The notes below the pieces were generated by a model. The model was not told where the DNA came from. It searched no databases and worked only from the letters and a program-made list of their open reading frames with translations. A stretch of DNA of 11,665 bases. Origin: Ochromonadaceae sp. CCMP2298. Lineage: Eukaryota > Sar > Synurophyceae > Ochromonadales > Ochromonadaceae. How positions within the stretch are numbered: the stretch's first letter is position 1; every line of letters starts with the position of its first letter. The translations under genes and the position numbers were made by a program. The DNA lies in contig MU634522.1 of assembly GCA_026770595.1 (NCBI GenBank), forward strand, positions 1-11,665, in the 5' to 3' direction. Shown one piece after another: positions 1-8,288 of the stretch.

Positions 1-269
1 TTGATGAAGGACGTCTTGCCGGTGCTGTACTGCCCGATCAGGAGGATGGTCGGCTTCGAGCCCAGCTCGGCATCCAGGATCTCCGGCTGTCCGAACTTGT
101 GGAAGTGGTGCGAGCGCTCTATCGGCAGCAGCTTCTCCTTGTAGAGAGACTTGAGACCCCTGATCACCGCGGCATCCGCTTCGCTCGTGCTCTGCCCCAT
201 GGAAGAGCCGCTGCTGCCCCCAGCGTCGGCAGCATCGGAGGAGGAGGAGGTCATCGTCTTCGGCTGCAT
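1..269 (-). CDS. EHD-family (Eps15-homology-domain) dynamin-like ATPase, N-terminal part
   Basis: The minus strand reads open from an ATG at 269-267 to the left edge: 89 codons, with the 3' part outside the window. Residues 1-32 are Ser/Gly/Ala-rich and probably disordered. From residue 35 the sequence matches the start of EHD proteins: a helix (VIRGLKSLYKEKLLPIE), then HHFHKFG, a 'LDAELGSKPTILLIGQYS' stretch, and the P-loop GQYSTGKTSFI at residues 79-89 (G-x4-G-K-T, Lys85). EHD proteins bind ATP through a dynamin-type G domain, oligomerise on membranes and tubulate or cut endocytic and recycling membranes. The C-terminal helical and EH domains lie outside the window. The start is supported by an A at -3 (AAAACATGC). 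It is divergently oriented from the PLD-like gene. Family assignment is firm; the member (EHD1-4-like or plant EHD-like) cannot be told. Confidence 0.88.
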   Translation of the reverse strand, partial: MQPKTMTSSSSDAADAGGSSGSSMGQSTSEADAAVIRGLKSLYKEKLLPIERSHHFHKFGQPEILDAELGSKPTILLIGQYSTGKTSFI

Positions 270-896
270 GTTTTACCCAATGGCAAGGTCTTAAAGATAA
301 TGAAGGAGCGACTCAGCTTCTGCGGCAACGCTCCAAGACAAGACCACAAGCTTGGATTACGAGAGGCCTTGGGTCTTGGTTGGGGTTGGATGGATTGCTT
401 GGTCGCTTTCCCATGATGGTCCCCCCCCAGGTTCTAAGCGTTCCCGCTTCCATGAATCTTGTTACATCGAACTTACTTTTCCTCGATTTGTCTTTACACA
501 AGTAATCTATCCTAGAATTGTACCTTCTTCCCCCTTCAACTGTAGCATAGTGCATTCACTCGTTGTCCTTGTATTTCTCAATACCAGCCTATGTTTACAT
601 TTGGTGTGGAGAGGGCAAGGGTATAATTAGGTTTCACTGCGGGTATAAAGTATTGTGGATGAAAATCGAGCCAAACCTGGTTGATGATAGCAATGGTCGC
701 ATAATTTTGGTATGCTGAATTCTTATACCACATGGTAACCCCAATCACGCGAGGTATAGAAGATAATGCAAGAGGTAAATTTTGAGTTCGGGTTGTTAAG
801 CGCGGTTTGATAACAATCCTGACAATTTTGTGAGTTCAGCAAGTTGAGGGGGGGGCGCAACTGCTTTGGATTTATAAGTTAAGTTAGGCCATAGGA
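270..896. promoter_or_regulatory. Divergent intergenic region between the EHD and PLD-like genes
   Basis: This 627-bp stretch separates two head-to-head start codons, so it should hold both promoters and 5' UTRs. It is visibly AT-richer than the flanking exons. TATA-like strings occur at about 621-627 (TATAATT), 643-649 (TATAAAG) and 871-877 (TTTATAA), but none is at a position that fixes a transcription start. A run of G residues lies at 847-855. I see no RNA gene or credible additional ORF. Confidence 0.5.
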
Positions 897-3476
897 ATGC
901 TGAAATTTACCTCCTCTTGCAAAGGTTCGAGCACCTCACGCCGTTCCCTGGGTTCCATATTTTCTCGTGCATCTCCATCACTTGCTCGATCAGTAATTTT
1001 GTACCTGCCTGCGTCTGCTCATCGAGAGCTGTTCCAATTCAACAGGGGTAGGATGTCGACATTTTTCTCGGAGCTTTTCTTCGGAAAGCCAAAAAAGGAG
1101 GAGTTCTTCGTCGAAGGGGCTGAGTTTTACGTCGGCACGCATATCTACATTGGACGTGATCTGCTGAGAAATCTGTCCAACCTAGAGGCTTTCACGAAGC
1201 AGTGCAACTCTGCAGTTCTGAACTCTCGGTTCGACCATTCGCGGCCTGTTTACCGGCCCATCCACGAGTCGCGCGAGGTCTTCCACAGGCTGCGGGAGGT
1301 GCTCAAAGCCAGAAAGCACTACCTAGATGTTCTTCACCCCGACAGCAGCACGACCTGCTGCTGCATCTCGAAGTGGAAAGACGCGCCGGTAACCTCTGTG
1401 TCTCTGTGCAACCAGGTGCTAGAGGCGTTCATGACCGTGCAGTCGTCGGAGGCGCTCTCGAAGCACCTCGACTGCAAGAAGTGGGTCTCCAGCTACATCT
1501 TTGACGCCTCCCAGCCTATCCTTTTCCCCACGGCGCCTAGCCAGATCAAGCTCATGAGCGGGCGGTACGAGATGGCGGAGCGCATGACTGCACTGGCCGA
1601 GGCGTCCACACACACCATAGAGTTGGCCTTCTGCTACCTCTTCGCAGACGACCTGCTGGTGCGCAAGCTGCTCCTGATCACGCTGATGGACTGTGCCAAG
1701 CGCGGTGTGCAGGTGCGCATCATGCTGGATGGAGAGACGAGCTCCTCGGCCTCCGTGAAGGCGCTGCTCAAATTGGACGACATCATGGCAGAGGTGCAGG
1801 AGAGAGAAATCGAAGCGCGCGCACGCACGAAGACCTGGAGCAGCAGCGTTGCGCCTCCTATTTCTAGCCCTGCCCCTACCCTCGATCCTGCCGACCCTAC
1901 CCTTGACCCTACCCTCGCGCCTGCTCCTGTGCCTGCACCTGCGTCAACCGAGTCCCCGCCCCGGCCAACTCGCGCCCGAGCGTCCACCAAGGCGCAGGAG
2001 CTGGCGGTTTTGTTCGTACAACCGCCCGCAGCCTTGCCCAACCAAATTACCTCCACTTTCATCTCTGCCCCCACCTCTGCCTCTGCCTCTGCCTCCGCCT
2101 CTGCCCCAGCACCAGCCTCCATGTTCCCCTTCTTCGGCAAGGACAGCAGCAGCCGCATGACCACGACTGACAAGCTGAAGCGCGCCATGATGCGCCGGTG
2201 GAACGCCGGCACAGAGAGGTTTGAGGATGCACCCGCGTTAGAAACCTACGCCACCTTTCTGCAAAAACTGTACGCAGCCGCGGCGCAGCCTGAGGTGTTG
2301 GGCAACTTCCAGATTCTGTGGTATGTGCAGAAGGACAAGGAGGTGGGGTATGCGGTCAAGGGGCACAGCAAGATGTACATATTCGACCGCCAGATTGCCA
2401 TTATCGGCGGCTCTAATTTGATGCCCACGGCATCTACGATGAACGACGACTGCGATGTGATGACCAAGGGGCCGGCGGCTGCAGAGATCTCGGACATATT
2501 CCGCCTCCGCTGGATGGCCCACAAGTCACAGACGCCGCAGGTGTGCTCCAACTACTTCGACGCCTATACCGACCCCGATTATAGCGCCTCCCCTTCTCCT
2601 GTGTCGGACGTGGATGTGGGTGGCTGGGACGACGACGAGGCGTACCCCAAGGTCGTATACAGCGAGCCCAGCATCCATGGGGACGATCCCATCTTCCGCG
2701 CGGTGCTGGGGGTGCTTCGATCAGCCAAGAGGGAGTTCAGGATGTGCATGGGATTTGCCGCCTTCACGGCGCCCTTTATTGCCCACTGCTATGAAGCCAC
2801 CGGGCGCGGCGTGCGCGTGCAGCTTCTGTGCAACTCCAGATACAGCGCCGACCTCAGCTGCCCCCAGACAGACATGTGCCTCAGTATCGCGGCGCTGCTT
2901 AGACACGCGCCCCTAGTGGAGGTGTATGTGACTCTCCAAAAGCGGGAAGAGGACGACTTTATCCCCACTATGACCACTGTAAGTGCAGAGGGTTGGGGTA
3001 CGACTGATGCAGGGGAGAAAGCAGAAACGGGGGAGGGTGAGGATAAAGCGGAGGAGGTGCGGGCTAGGGCGCGCACCCTCACCTACGCGATGAAAGACGC
3101 CGCCGCCTCTATGCAGCAGGGGTCTTTGGGGCCCAGGCCTACCTTTGTGCATTCCAAGTACGTTGTCGCAGACTCCACCCTGGTCTGCCTGGGCTCCTGG
3201 AACTGCTGGCCGCGCAGTTCCTTCTACGAGCACGAGTGCAACGTGGTAGTGAGCGCGCCCGGATTGGCTAGGAGGATCGAAAACAAATTCGAGACGGCCA
3301 AGAAGTCCAACGCGGTGCGACTGAGAGACCCAGAGATGCTTGCAAAGGGGGGTATGTTCACTCCCTTGGGCTGCTCTATCTGCAAACCCTACGGGCCGTG
3401 CTTGTTCACAGATGAATTGTGCCAGGGGGCGATGGCGCAGCTGGCCGAGCTGGAGAAGACAAAGGCAGAGACATAG
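897..3476 (+). CDS. Phospholipase D superfamily protein with two HKD motifs (cardiolipin-synthase-like)
   Basis: Uninterrupted 859-aa frame. HKD motif 1 is HSKMYIFD..GGSN (His490, Lys492, Asp497, Ser506, Asn507); it is followed by an 'NDDCDVMTKGPAAAEISDIF' stretch and an arginine-tryptophan segment typical of cardiolipin synthase-type PLD domains. HKD motif 2 is HSKYVVAD..GSWN (His752, Lys754, Asp759, Asn769). The N-terminal half of domain 1 is at about 238-280 (THTIELAF ... RGVQVRIMLDGE). Two intact HKD sites predict a phosphatidyl- or phosphodiester-transfer/hydrolysis enzyme acting through a His-phosphoenzyme; the substrate is not determinable. Residues 1-52 are Ser/Arg-rich with no acidic residue before about position 43, which fits a mitochondrial presequence; Met53 is an alternative start. 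A Pro/Ala/Thr/Ser low-complexity insert (about 315-415) splits domain 1. A Cys-containing tail (CSICKPYGPC) follows domain 2. Domain assignment is strong, subclass is inferred. Confidence 0.87.
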   Translation: MLKFTSSCKGSSTSRRSLGSIFSRASPSLARSVILYLPASAHRELFQFNRGRMSTFFSELFFGKPKKEEFFVEGAEFYVGTHIYIGRDLLRNLSNLEAFTKQCNSAVLNSRFDHSRPVYRPIHESREVFHRLREVLKARKHYLDVLHPDSSTTCCCISKWKDAPVTSVSLCNQVLEAFMTVQSSEALSKHLDCKKWVSSYIFDASQPILFPTAPSQIKLMSGRYEMAERMTALAEASTHTIELAFCYLFADDLLVRKLLLITLMDCAKRGVQVRIMLDGETSSSASVKALLKLDDIMAEVQEREIEARARTKTWSSSVAPPISSPAPTLDPADPTLDPTLAPAPVPAPASTESPPRPTRARASTKAQELAVLFVQPPAALPNQITSTFISAPTSASASASASAPAPASMFPFFGKDSSSRMTTTDKLKRAMMRRWNAGTERFEDAPALETYATFLQKLYAAAAQPEVLGNFQILWYVQKDKEVGYAVKGHSKMYIFDRQIAIIGGSNLMPTASTMNDDCDVMTKGPAAAEISDIFRLRWMAHKSQTPQVCSNYFDAYTDPDYSASPSPVSDVDVGGWDDDEAYPKVVYSEPSIHGDDPIFRAVLGVLRSAKREFRMCMGFAAFTAPFIAHCYEATGRGVRVQLLCNSRYSADLSCPQTDMCLSIAALLRHAPLVEVYVTLQKREEDDFIPTMTTVSAEGWGTTDAGEKAETGEGEDKAEEVRARARTLTYAMKDAAASMQQGSLGPRPTFVHSKYVVADSTLVCLGSWNCWPRSSFYEHECNVVVSAPGLARRIENKFETAKKSNAVRLRDPEMLAKGGMFTPLGCSICKPYGPCLFTDELCQGAMAQLAELEKTKAET
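2074..2103 (+). repeat. CCTCTG hexanucleotide repeat inside the PLD-like gene
   Basis: Five consecutive 6-bp units (CCTCTG, one changed to CCTCCG) encode alternating Ser-Ala in the low-complexity insert of the PLD-like protein. Length is a multiple of three, so copy changes would preserve frame. Confidence 0.85.
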
Positions 3477-3692
3477 CAGACATAGACAGAGCAGACATAC
3501 AATAACCCACTTCTCAGACACTCAAACTTGCTATAACCCCTGTCAGCAAAGCATGATAGAATAGTAACCTTCGATGAATAATTATTTAAAAGGCTAGAGT
3601 TCGGAAGTAGCTCTTCTTGGCAAGCTCTTCTTGGTGGGTGGGAACTAGGATAATGTGATATGTCAGTGTTTATGCGGGGGGGGGCGCTGCGT

Positions 3693-5495
3693 TTACGAAT
3701 CCGCGATCTCGCAAAGCTGATTCCCGTCCTCGTCCTCTTCCTCCTCCTCTTCCTCGTCCTCCGCAGATACGTTGTCTTGCTGCTCCAACTCCTGCAGTAT
3801 GTACAGTAGACAGTACGCACAGTAGCAGGCAGTTGGCAGGGCAGTACAGCAAAAGAGAAAATAAAGTAATGGGAAAGGGTTAAATAAGTCGAAAGCGGGG
3901 GTAGTAGTAGGGGGCAGTAGTAGGGGGGTAGTAGGAGTTAGTAGGGATAGTAGTTGAGGATTGTGGTAGTGGCAGCAGGAGTAGTTGTTGTTGAAGGTAG
4001 CTTTTCTAAACGCACCTCTACAATGCTCTGTAGGGACCAGGCGTCGTCGAAGAAGGGAATGGCCAGGAGGAAGTAGAGCATCTCCTTGCGTGCAGGCTCT
4101 ATGTAGAAGGGGTTCGGCTCGGGACAGCTAAAGGACCCGCTGTCGTGACTATCTCCCTCTCCCTCCTCTCCCTCCTCTCCTTCCTTCTCATCTCCTTCCT
4201 CCTCAACTCTATCTTCATCTTCTTCATCTTCCTCATCTTCCTCTCTTTCTTCCCTATCCTCATCCTCCTCCTCTTCCTCCTCTTCTTCCCCGCTACCCTT
4301 CCTCCTCCTCTTCCCCTTCCCATCCCCCTTCCCCTCCCCCTTCCCCTCCCCCTTCCCCTCCCCCTTCCCCTCATCTTTTGCTTTTCCCTCGCTCCCCCCC
4401 TCCCCCTGTCCCGGCCCATGCAGCAGAGATATACTGCCCCGACTGCGCCTCCTCTCCCTCGCCTCCAAAACCCGGATCTTCTCCTGCGCCTCCAGCCATT
4501 TTTCCCTCGTTTTGGTTTGGTTTTTATCCTCCCCCTGGGGGGGCCAGGGGTTTTCTGAAAAGGGAAAGTTGAGCCAGTCGGCCACCTGGGGGAGAAGTGA
4601 GGAGAAGGTTATGAGAGGGTGAGGAGAGGGTTAGGAGGGGGGTGGGGGCGAGCATATAGGCAGAGGTGTGCACAGACATAGATATAGACATAGGCATATA
4701 CATAGGCATAGACACGTGCAGCCAACGCACCTGCGACAGTCCCTCGTAATCCAGCAGCATCGTGCAGAAATCGGCCCCAATACGCTCCTCCCGCTTGTAC
4801 CCTATGGACGCCCCGCTGCCCCCCTTCAGCAGCGCCTTCATCTCCTTCCACTCGATCGTGAACCGGTGGGCGCTGGGTGACCCCTTGGCGGTCAGGATTT
4901 GCAGATTTATGAGAGTAACCGCGGGGGAGGCGGGATCCTTATGCGCAGTGATGCTCATGGTGACCAGTTTCCGGTGCGCCAGGGTTGCGTTGGACTCGCT
5001 GTACTTGCAGCAGAGCTTGACTGAATCGAACTGGTAGGGTGCGTTCTTCACGACCTTAACGTCTGTTACGTCCTTTGCGCCCTTTGCGCCTTTTACGGCT
5101 TTCTCCCCACTCACACCCTCTCCGGATGCGCTGCGCTTCGTCCCCCTCTTGGGCTTGTTCCCATCTTCACCAGCGCTTCCAGCAGCCCCGAATCGCTCCG
5201 AGAACTCCACCATCCATTGGCGGTAGAAGGAGGAGGGCGATTGCGCATCCTGCACATCGGTGACACGCGACTTGCGCAGCAGATGCTCACCGTGGGCGTT
5301 CAGGTGGCCCAGGTCCTCCTTGTCGAAGCACCCATTCACATCCATCCTCATTCTCTCGTGCAGCAGGAACGTGGCCTCCTCCCTCTTTGCGAGCCGCGAA
5401 ATGCTGCGAAGCACGTCAAGCTTGTCGCTGTTTTCCAGGCGCTCCTCAACCAGGCGCTGGATGTCCGCCTGAAGGGCGATGTCCATAGCGGACAT
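3693..5495 (-). CDS. Unrecognised 477-aa protein with acidic and Lys-Gly-Glu-Gly tracts (three exons)
   Basis: Gene model: exon 1 5495-4731, exon 2 4585-4016, exon 3 3791-3693. Both introns start GTGCGTT and end CAG, both are phase 0, and they join DYEGLSQ to VADWLNFPF and SLQSIVE to ELEQQDN. Residues 1-75 are helical (QADIQRLVEERLENSDKLDV...). About 145-240 is a mixed beta/alpha segment (YQFDSVKLCCKYSESNATL ... FTIEWKEMKALLK), followed across the first junction by LLDYEGLSQVADWLNF. A basic linker (about 105-140) and later (KGEG)n, poly-Glu/Asp and a C-terminal EDEEEEEEEDEDG tract look disordered. The beta/alpha segment faintly recalls a COMM domain, but I do not claim it. ATG at 5495 has A at -3; an in-frame Met at 5900 would add 135 Arg/Ser-rich residues that look non-coding. 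No function assigned; the mix of charged tracts suggests nucleic-acid or histone/ribosome-associated roles, purely as a guess. Confidence 0.68.
3792..4015 (-). other. Intron 2 of the acidic-protein gene
   Basis: 224-bp intron, 5' GTGCGTTTAG, 3' CATACTGCAG, phase 0. The frame reads through the donor for only 25 more codons (a Thr-rich, low-complexity tail) before a stop at 3940-3938, whereas splicing joins a helix to a matching acidic C-terminus. It contains irregular CTACTAC/CCCCC repeats (plus strand GTAGTAGG, about 3899-3955). Confidence 0.65.
4151..4379. repeat. 229-bp near-pure polypyrimidine (plus) / polypurine (minus) tract
   Basis: On the plus strand this stretch is C and T with only about 13 A and a single G (4292). 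On the minus strand it encodes the acidic and Lys-Gly-Glu-Gly regions of the unrecognised protein. The purine bias spans changing codon content, so it is either driven by Glu/Lys/Gly codons or by expansion of simple repeats. Confidence 0.85.
4324..4372 (-). repeat. 12-bp tandem repeat coding for Lys-Gly-Glu-Gly
   Basis: About four copies of the plus-strand 12-mer CCCCTCCCCCTT (three exact from 4331 to 4366 plus partial copies on both sides). Read on the minus strand it encodes KGEG repeated in the acidic protein; an expanded minisatellite that keeps the frame. Confidence 0.88.
4586..4730 (-). other. Intron 1 of the acidic-protein gene
   Basis: 145-bp intron, 5' GTGCGTTGGC, 3' CTCCCCCAG, phase 0. 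Its length is not a multiple of three, which explains why the downstream exon lies in another frame. Splicing gives the smooth junction DYEGLSQ-VADWLNF. Confidence 0.78.
4675..4716. repeat. Degenerate 6-bp tandem repeat (GACATA/GGCATA) in an intron
   Basis: Seven consecutive hexamers on the plus strand: GACATA, GATATA, GACATA, GGCATA, TACATA, GGCATA, GACACG. The array lies in intron 1 of the acidic-protein gene close to its 5' splice site. A simple microsatellite. Confidence 0.8.
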
Positions 5496-5956
5496 CTTGC
5501 GACAGAGTTTCGAGGTCGTGTGCCCGAGTGCGTGGCCCCTGGGGCTTGATCTGGCCTGGCAGTCCTTTGGCTGCCTGCTCCTGCTTCGCTGTTCCCGCTG
5601 GAGTCCTGTGCTTCTGCGGATACAACAGCCGGTCCGAGGAGTGAATGGTAGCCGTGCCGTGTGAAAAGCAGGTTTCCTTACAGGCATATCTGCGAAAGGC
5701 AAGGCAAGGCCATCGCACTTCAGCGATCGATCTTTCCTTCCTCTTTTCCTTTTCTGAGAAATTCGAGCCCCTTTTTGGCAGCAAAATATCCATTTTTTCG
5801 GTATGGGGGACCTTCCCTGGTTCCCGACATTACAAAAACAACCATTTACCGGCTTGCAGGTTATCCGGACAAAATTGTGTTGAAGTGTTGATTTGGGCAC
5901 ATGGTTTTGATGGATCTATCTTCTGGAACTGATGCGCGCTCATTACAGTGGATGTG
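5496..5956. promoter_or_regulatory. Divergent promoter region between acidic-protein and acyltransferase genes
   Basis: 461 bp separate the two proposed start codons on opposite strands, so both promoters and 5' UTRs should be here. I see no clear TATA box. A pyrimidine-rich segment runs at about 5727-5756 and a T-rich segment at about 5770-5800. The stretch is open in one minus-strand frame, but its Arg/Ser/Gln-rich reading looks non-coding. Confidence 0.45.
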
Positions 5957-5957
5957 A
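5901..5957 (+). promoter_or_regulatory. Candidate 18-codon upstream ORF overlapping the acyltransferase start
   Basis: ATG at 5901 opens a frame of 18 codons ending in Trp-Met-stop. Its TGA (5955-5957) shares its last base with the first base of the proposed acyltransferase ATG (5957-5959), giving TGATG. A further ATG at 5952, in the same frame, makes a minimal ATG-TGA. It matters only if transcription starts upstream of 5901, which is not known. Confidence 0.35.
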
Positions 5958-8130
5958 TGCGCGATCGCTTCCGCTCCGCTCTGCTTGGGTGCTGCCTTGC
6001 TCTTCTCGCCATCGCGGTGGTGGGTCTGCGCTCGCCCGCGCTGAGCTCCTTGCACTTGCAGCGAAGTGGCCTTGCATGTGATGATCGCGCATCGAGCTCG
6101 CATGCTTTGAGAGCTGCTGTGGATGTAGACGCAGTTGTTGGTGCAGACACTAGTGTTATAAGGAGGCTGGGTGGGTACGAGCGGCTGCTTTCGCGCAAGG
6201 CACCGAATTCAGACTTCCTCTCCTTGTCGCACGGTGCCGCCTTCGAGCTCGACGGTACAGTAACCGATGACGACCTGGTGAAGGCTGCAGCTGCCTGTCT
6301 AACGAGGTAGCTACTCATTTACTAACCCCGCTTTAGAACCTACGATACGAAGGTGAAGACCTGAGACGCGATTGCAACGTACTACTCACCTCTCGATGCA
6401 ATACCACCCACACCAAACCACACTACCCATTCCAGACACCCCCTGCTGAATGCCTACATCAAGCTAGATGTGAGCGGAAAGCCCAGCTTTGCAATGTGTT
6501 CAGAGGGGGTGCAGAATTCGTCGGCATGGGAGGTTGCGCGTAGGGGCGTGCAGACGGTGCAAGTGCGGACAGAGGAGGAGCTCCGCGACACCTGGCAGGA
6601 TCTCTTTGGGACAGCCATCAACGCCGCGAAGTTCGACGAGAGAGGGCCGTTGTGGAGGTGTGTTGGGCGGAGACAGTTGTTGGTCTTTATCGATGCTTGT
6701 TGACAGCTCCCAGTGCATCCTTTCTCTCTGCAACTCTCTATCACTATCTATAAACTATCACTCTCGCTCTTTATCACTCTCACTCGCCCGCTCTATCACT
6801 GCCTCTCTATCACTCTCACTCACTGCATCTCTACCACTCTCACCCACTGCCTCTCTACCACTCTCACTGCCTCTCTGTCACCGCCCCATCCACCAGACTG
6901 ACAAACGTGGTCCTCCCAGGCCAGTCTAGCGCGTGGGTCTTCTGCGTCAACCACGGCATAGACGACCAAGCATCAGTAAACGCGTTCGTCGCAGACATGC
7001 TGCTCTTCCTAAAATCTGGCCTCCTACCCGCCCCCCATCCTTTTCCCCCCTCCATCGAGCAAGCCATCGCCCCCGGGCCCCCAGGGTTTAAAACCCTCCT
7101 CTGGACAGCCCTGCAGGTGTATAACTCCCTCAACTTCCCCGTCATGATTCCCAAGCATGTGCTGCGGAGGATCAAGGAGGACCCGGTGAGGCACGCGGAC
7201 TACGCAGACCCCGACAAACGACGCACATTTGTCAGACACTTTAGCCTCACGCAGACGGAGACTGCCCGGCTGGTGGCGGTGCTGGGCGAGAGAAGGGAGA
7301 GGGAAGGCGGCGGCAACGGCAACGGGAAGCTATCTGTGACCAATATTCTCGCAGCCACGATGCTCAGCGTCACCAACGCCCTGCTGCAGGGACAGCTCAG
7401 CCACGAAAGAACCCCCTTCAGCGCGCTCAATATGAGGTTTTTGCTCTCCGTGGCGCTGAGGCCATTTGGGGAGAAAGGGACTCCTGACTTCACTGGGGGG
7501 ACGGTAGCCTGTGCATCGGGGGCGGTGGATTTCACAGTACCCGTAACGGCTGAGCTGTCGGCGGCCAGCGAGACGTGGGCCGCACCTATGAGAAATCGTC
7601 TACTAGGTGTAGGCACTGACGTGGGTTCTGACGCGGGTACTGTAGGGGACGCGCCCTCCATCACCCCTGCCTACCGGGAGCTCTTCTGGGTCCTGGCGAA
7701 CAAGTGCCGCGCAGAGTCGTACAATATAATCGCCCTGGGGCTGGTGCCTGAGTCCGTCAGGCTATTTGGCATCGGCATGGAGGTGGTAGACATCCTGCAG
7801 GCGGTGGAGATCGACGCACGCAGCGGCTCGCTGGGCAGGGGCTTCAGCACGGGCGTGAGCAATATGGGGATCGTCGACCTGTCCACGAAACCACCAGAGT
7901 CCCCTGATTCCCCAGATTCGGTAGATAAAGTAACGCCCTCTGGGGGAGTGGCTGTGGTGCGAGGGTACTATGCCACCAGCCATGCGAGGAACGGCGTGCT
8001 CTGCCAGCTGTCCAGTATGACCATAGGCGGGGCGCTGAGCGGCTGCCTGCAGTTCGCCAGTCCGCTGACAAGTGCAGCGGAGGCCGACCTGGTATCGCAG
8101 GCGGTGCAGTTCATCCTGAGAAATATATGA
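5957..8130 (+). CDS. Condensation/alcohol-acetyltransferase-like acyltransferase (three exons, 601 aa)
   Basis: Exons 5957-6306, 6436-6657 and 6897-8130; both introns are GT-AG and phase 2. The junctions rebuild family hallmarks: CLTR-HPLLNAYI (the 'HPlLra' segment, His118) and PLWR-LTNVVL just before the catalytic motif. That motif is NHGIDD (His210, Asp214), fitting HxxxD of the condensation / PapA5 / AATase superfamily; the usual second His is Asn and the usual DG is DQ. SNMG (about 512-515) and the C-terminal LSSMTIGGALSGCLQFASPLT stretch also fit. Enzymes of this fold transfer acyl groups from CoA or carrier proteins to hydroxyl or amino acceptors; the substrate here is unknown. Residues 1-25 (RSALLGCCLALLAIAVVGL) form a signal peptide or ER anchor. 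ATG 5957 is the first ATG after an in-frame stop at 5930. No carrier-protein domain is visible. Confidence 0.82.
6307..6435 (+). other. Intron 1 of the acyltransferase gene
   Basis: 129 bp, GTAGCT...TTCCAG, phase 2, with an ACTAACC branch-like string near 6321. Splicing avoids the stop codon at 6308-6310 and creates the conserved Arg-His-Pro-Leu-Leu junction. Confidence 0.85.
6658..6896 (+). other. Intron 2 of the acyltransferase gene
   Basis: 239 bp, GTGTGT...CACCAG, phase 2. Most of it is a CT-rich repeat array, which may serve as an extended polypyrimidine tract. The retained form would stop at 6701-6703. Confidence 0.83.
6801..6880 (+). repeat. 24-bp minisatellite in acyltransferase intron 2
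   Basis: Units at 6801-6824, 6825-6848, 6849-6868 (lacking the last CACT) and a partial unit to 6880, consensus GCCTCTCTAYCACTCTCACYCACT. More degenerate CTCTATCACT units extend left to about 6724. The array ends about 16 bases before the 3' splice site. Confidence 0.85.
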
Positions 8131-8138
8131 GGGAACGG

Positions 8139-8162
8139 GCTGTTTGATAAATATCAAACAGC
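8139..8162 (+). terminator. Hairpin just after the acyltransferase stop codon
   Basis: GCTGTTTGAT / ATCAAACAGC pair perfectly around a short AAAT loop, starting 8 bases after the TGA. It would sit at the start of the 3' UTR. It could be an mRNA stability or 3'-end element; no canonical polyadenylation signal was identified beside it, so the functional label is tentative. Confidence 0.4.
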
Positions 8163-8288
8163 TAGGAGCGTAGGTTCCTGAAGTATTCGTGTCACATTTA
8201 TTCACGCATGCATTATAGTTTACACAAAATGCTCTGCGAACAAGGACCCATCTTGCCTTAACGTCTAGTAATCTTTAATGTCTAGCGT

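Noticed and set aside
99-416. 105-codon plus-strand frame at the left edge
   Set aside because: It overlaps the EHD coding sequence on the other strand, where a clear P-loop is found, and its own sequence has no domain character.
1634-2212. 192-codon antisense frame across the PLD-like gene
   Set aside because: Its Ala/Gly/Glu/Val repeats mirror the Ser-Ala and Pro-Thr repeats of the sense strand, which encodes intact HKD motifs.
4145-4558. 137-codon plus-strand frame of Leu/Ser/Pro repeats
   Set aside because: Direct result of the polypyrimidine strand; the opposite strand gives a splice-consistent gene.
4524-5900. Extending the acidic-protein gene to an in-frame Met at 5900 and reading through its first donor
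   Set aside because: The extra 135 N-terminal residues are Arg/Ser/Gln-rich without domain character and overlap the divergent promoter. Reading past 4730 gives a repetitive Met/Ser/Pro tail instead of the spliced continuation.
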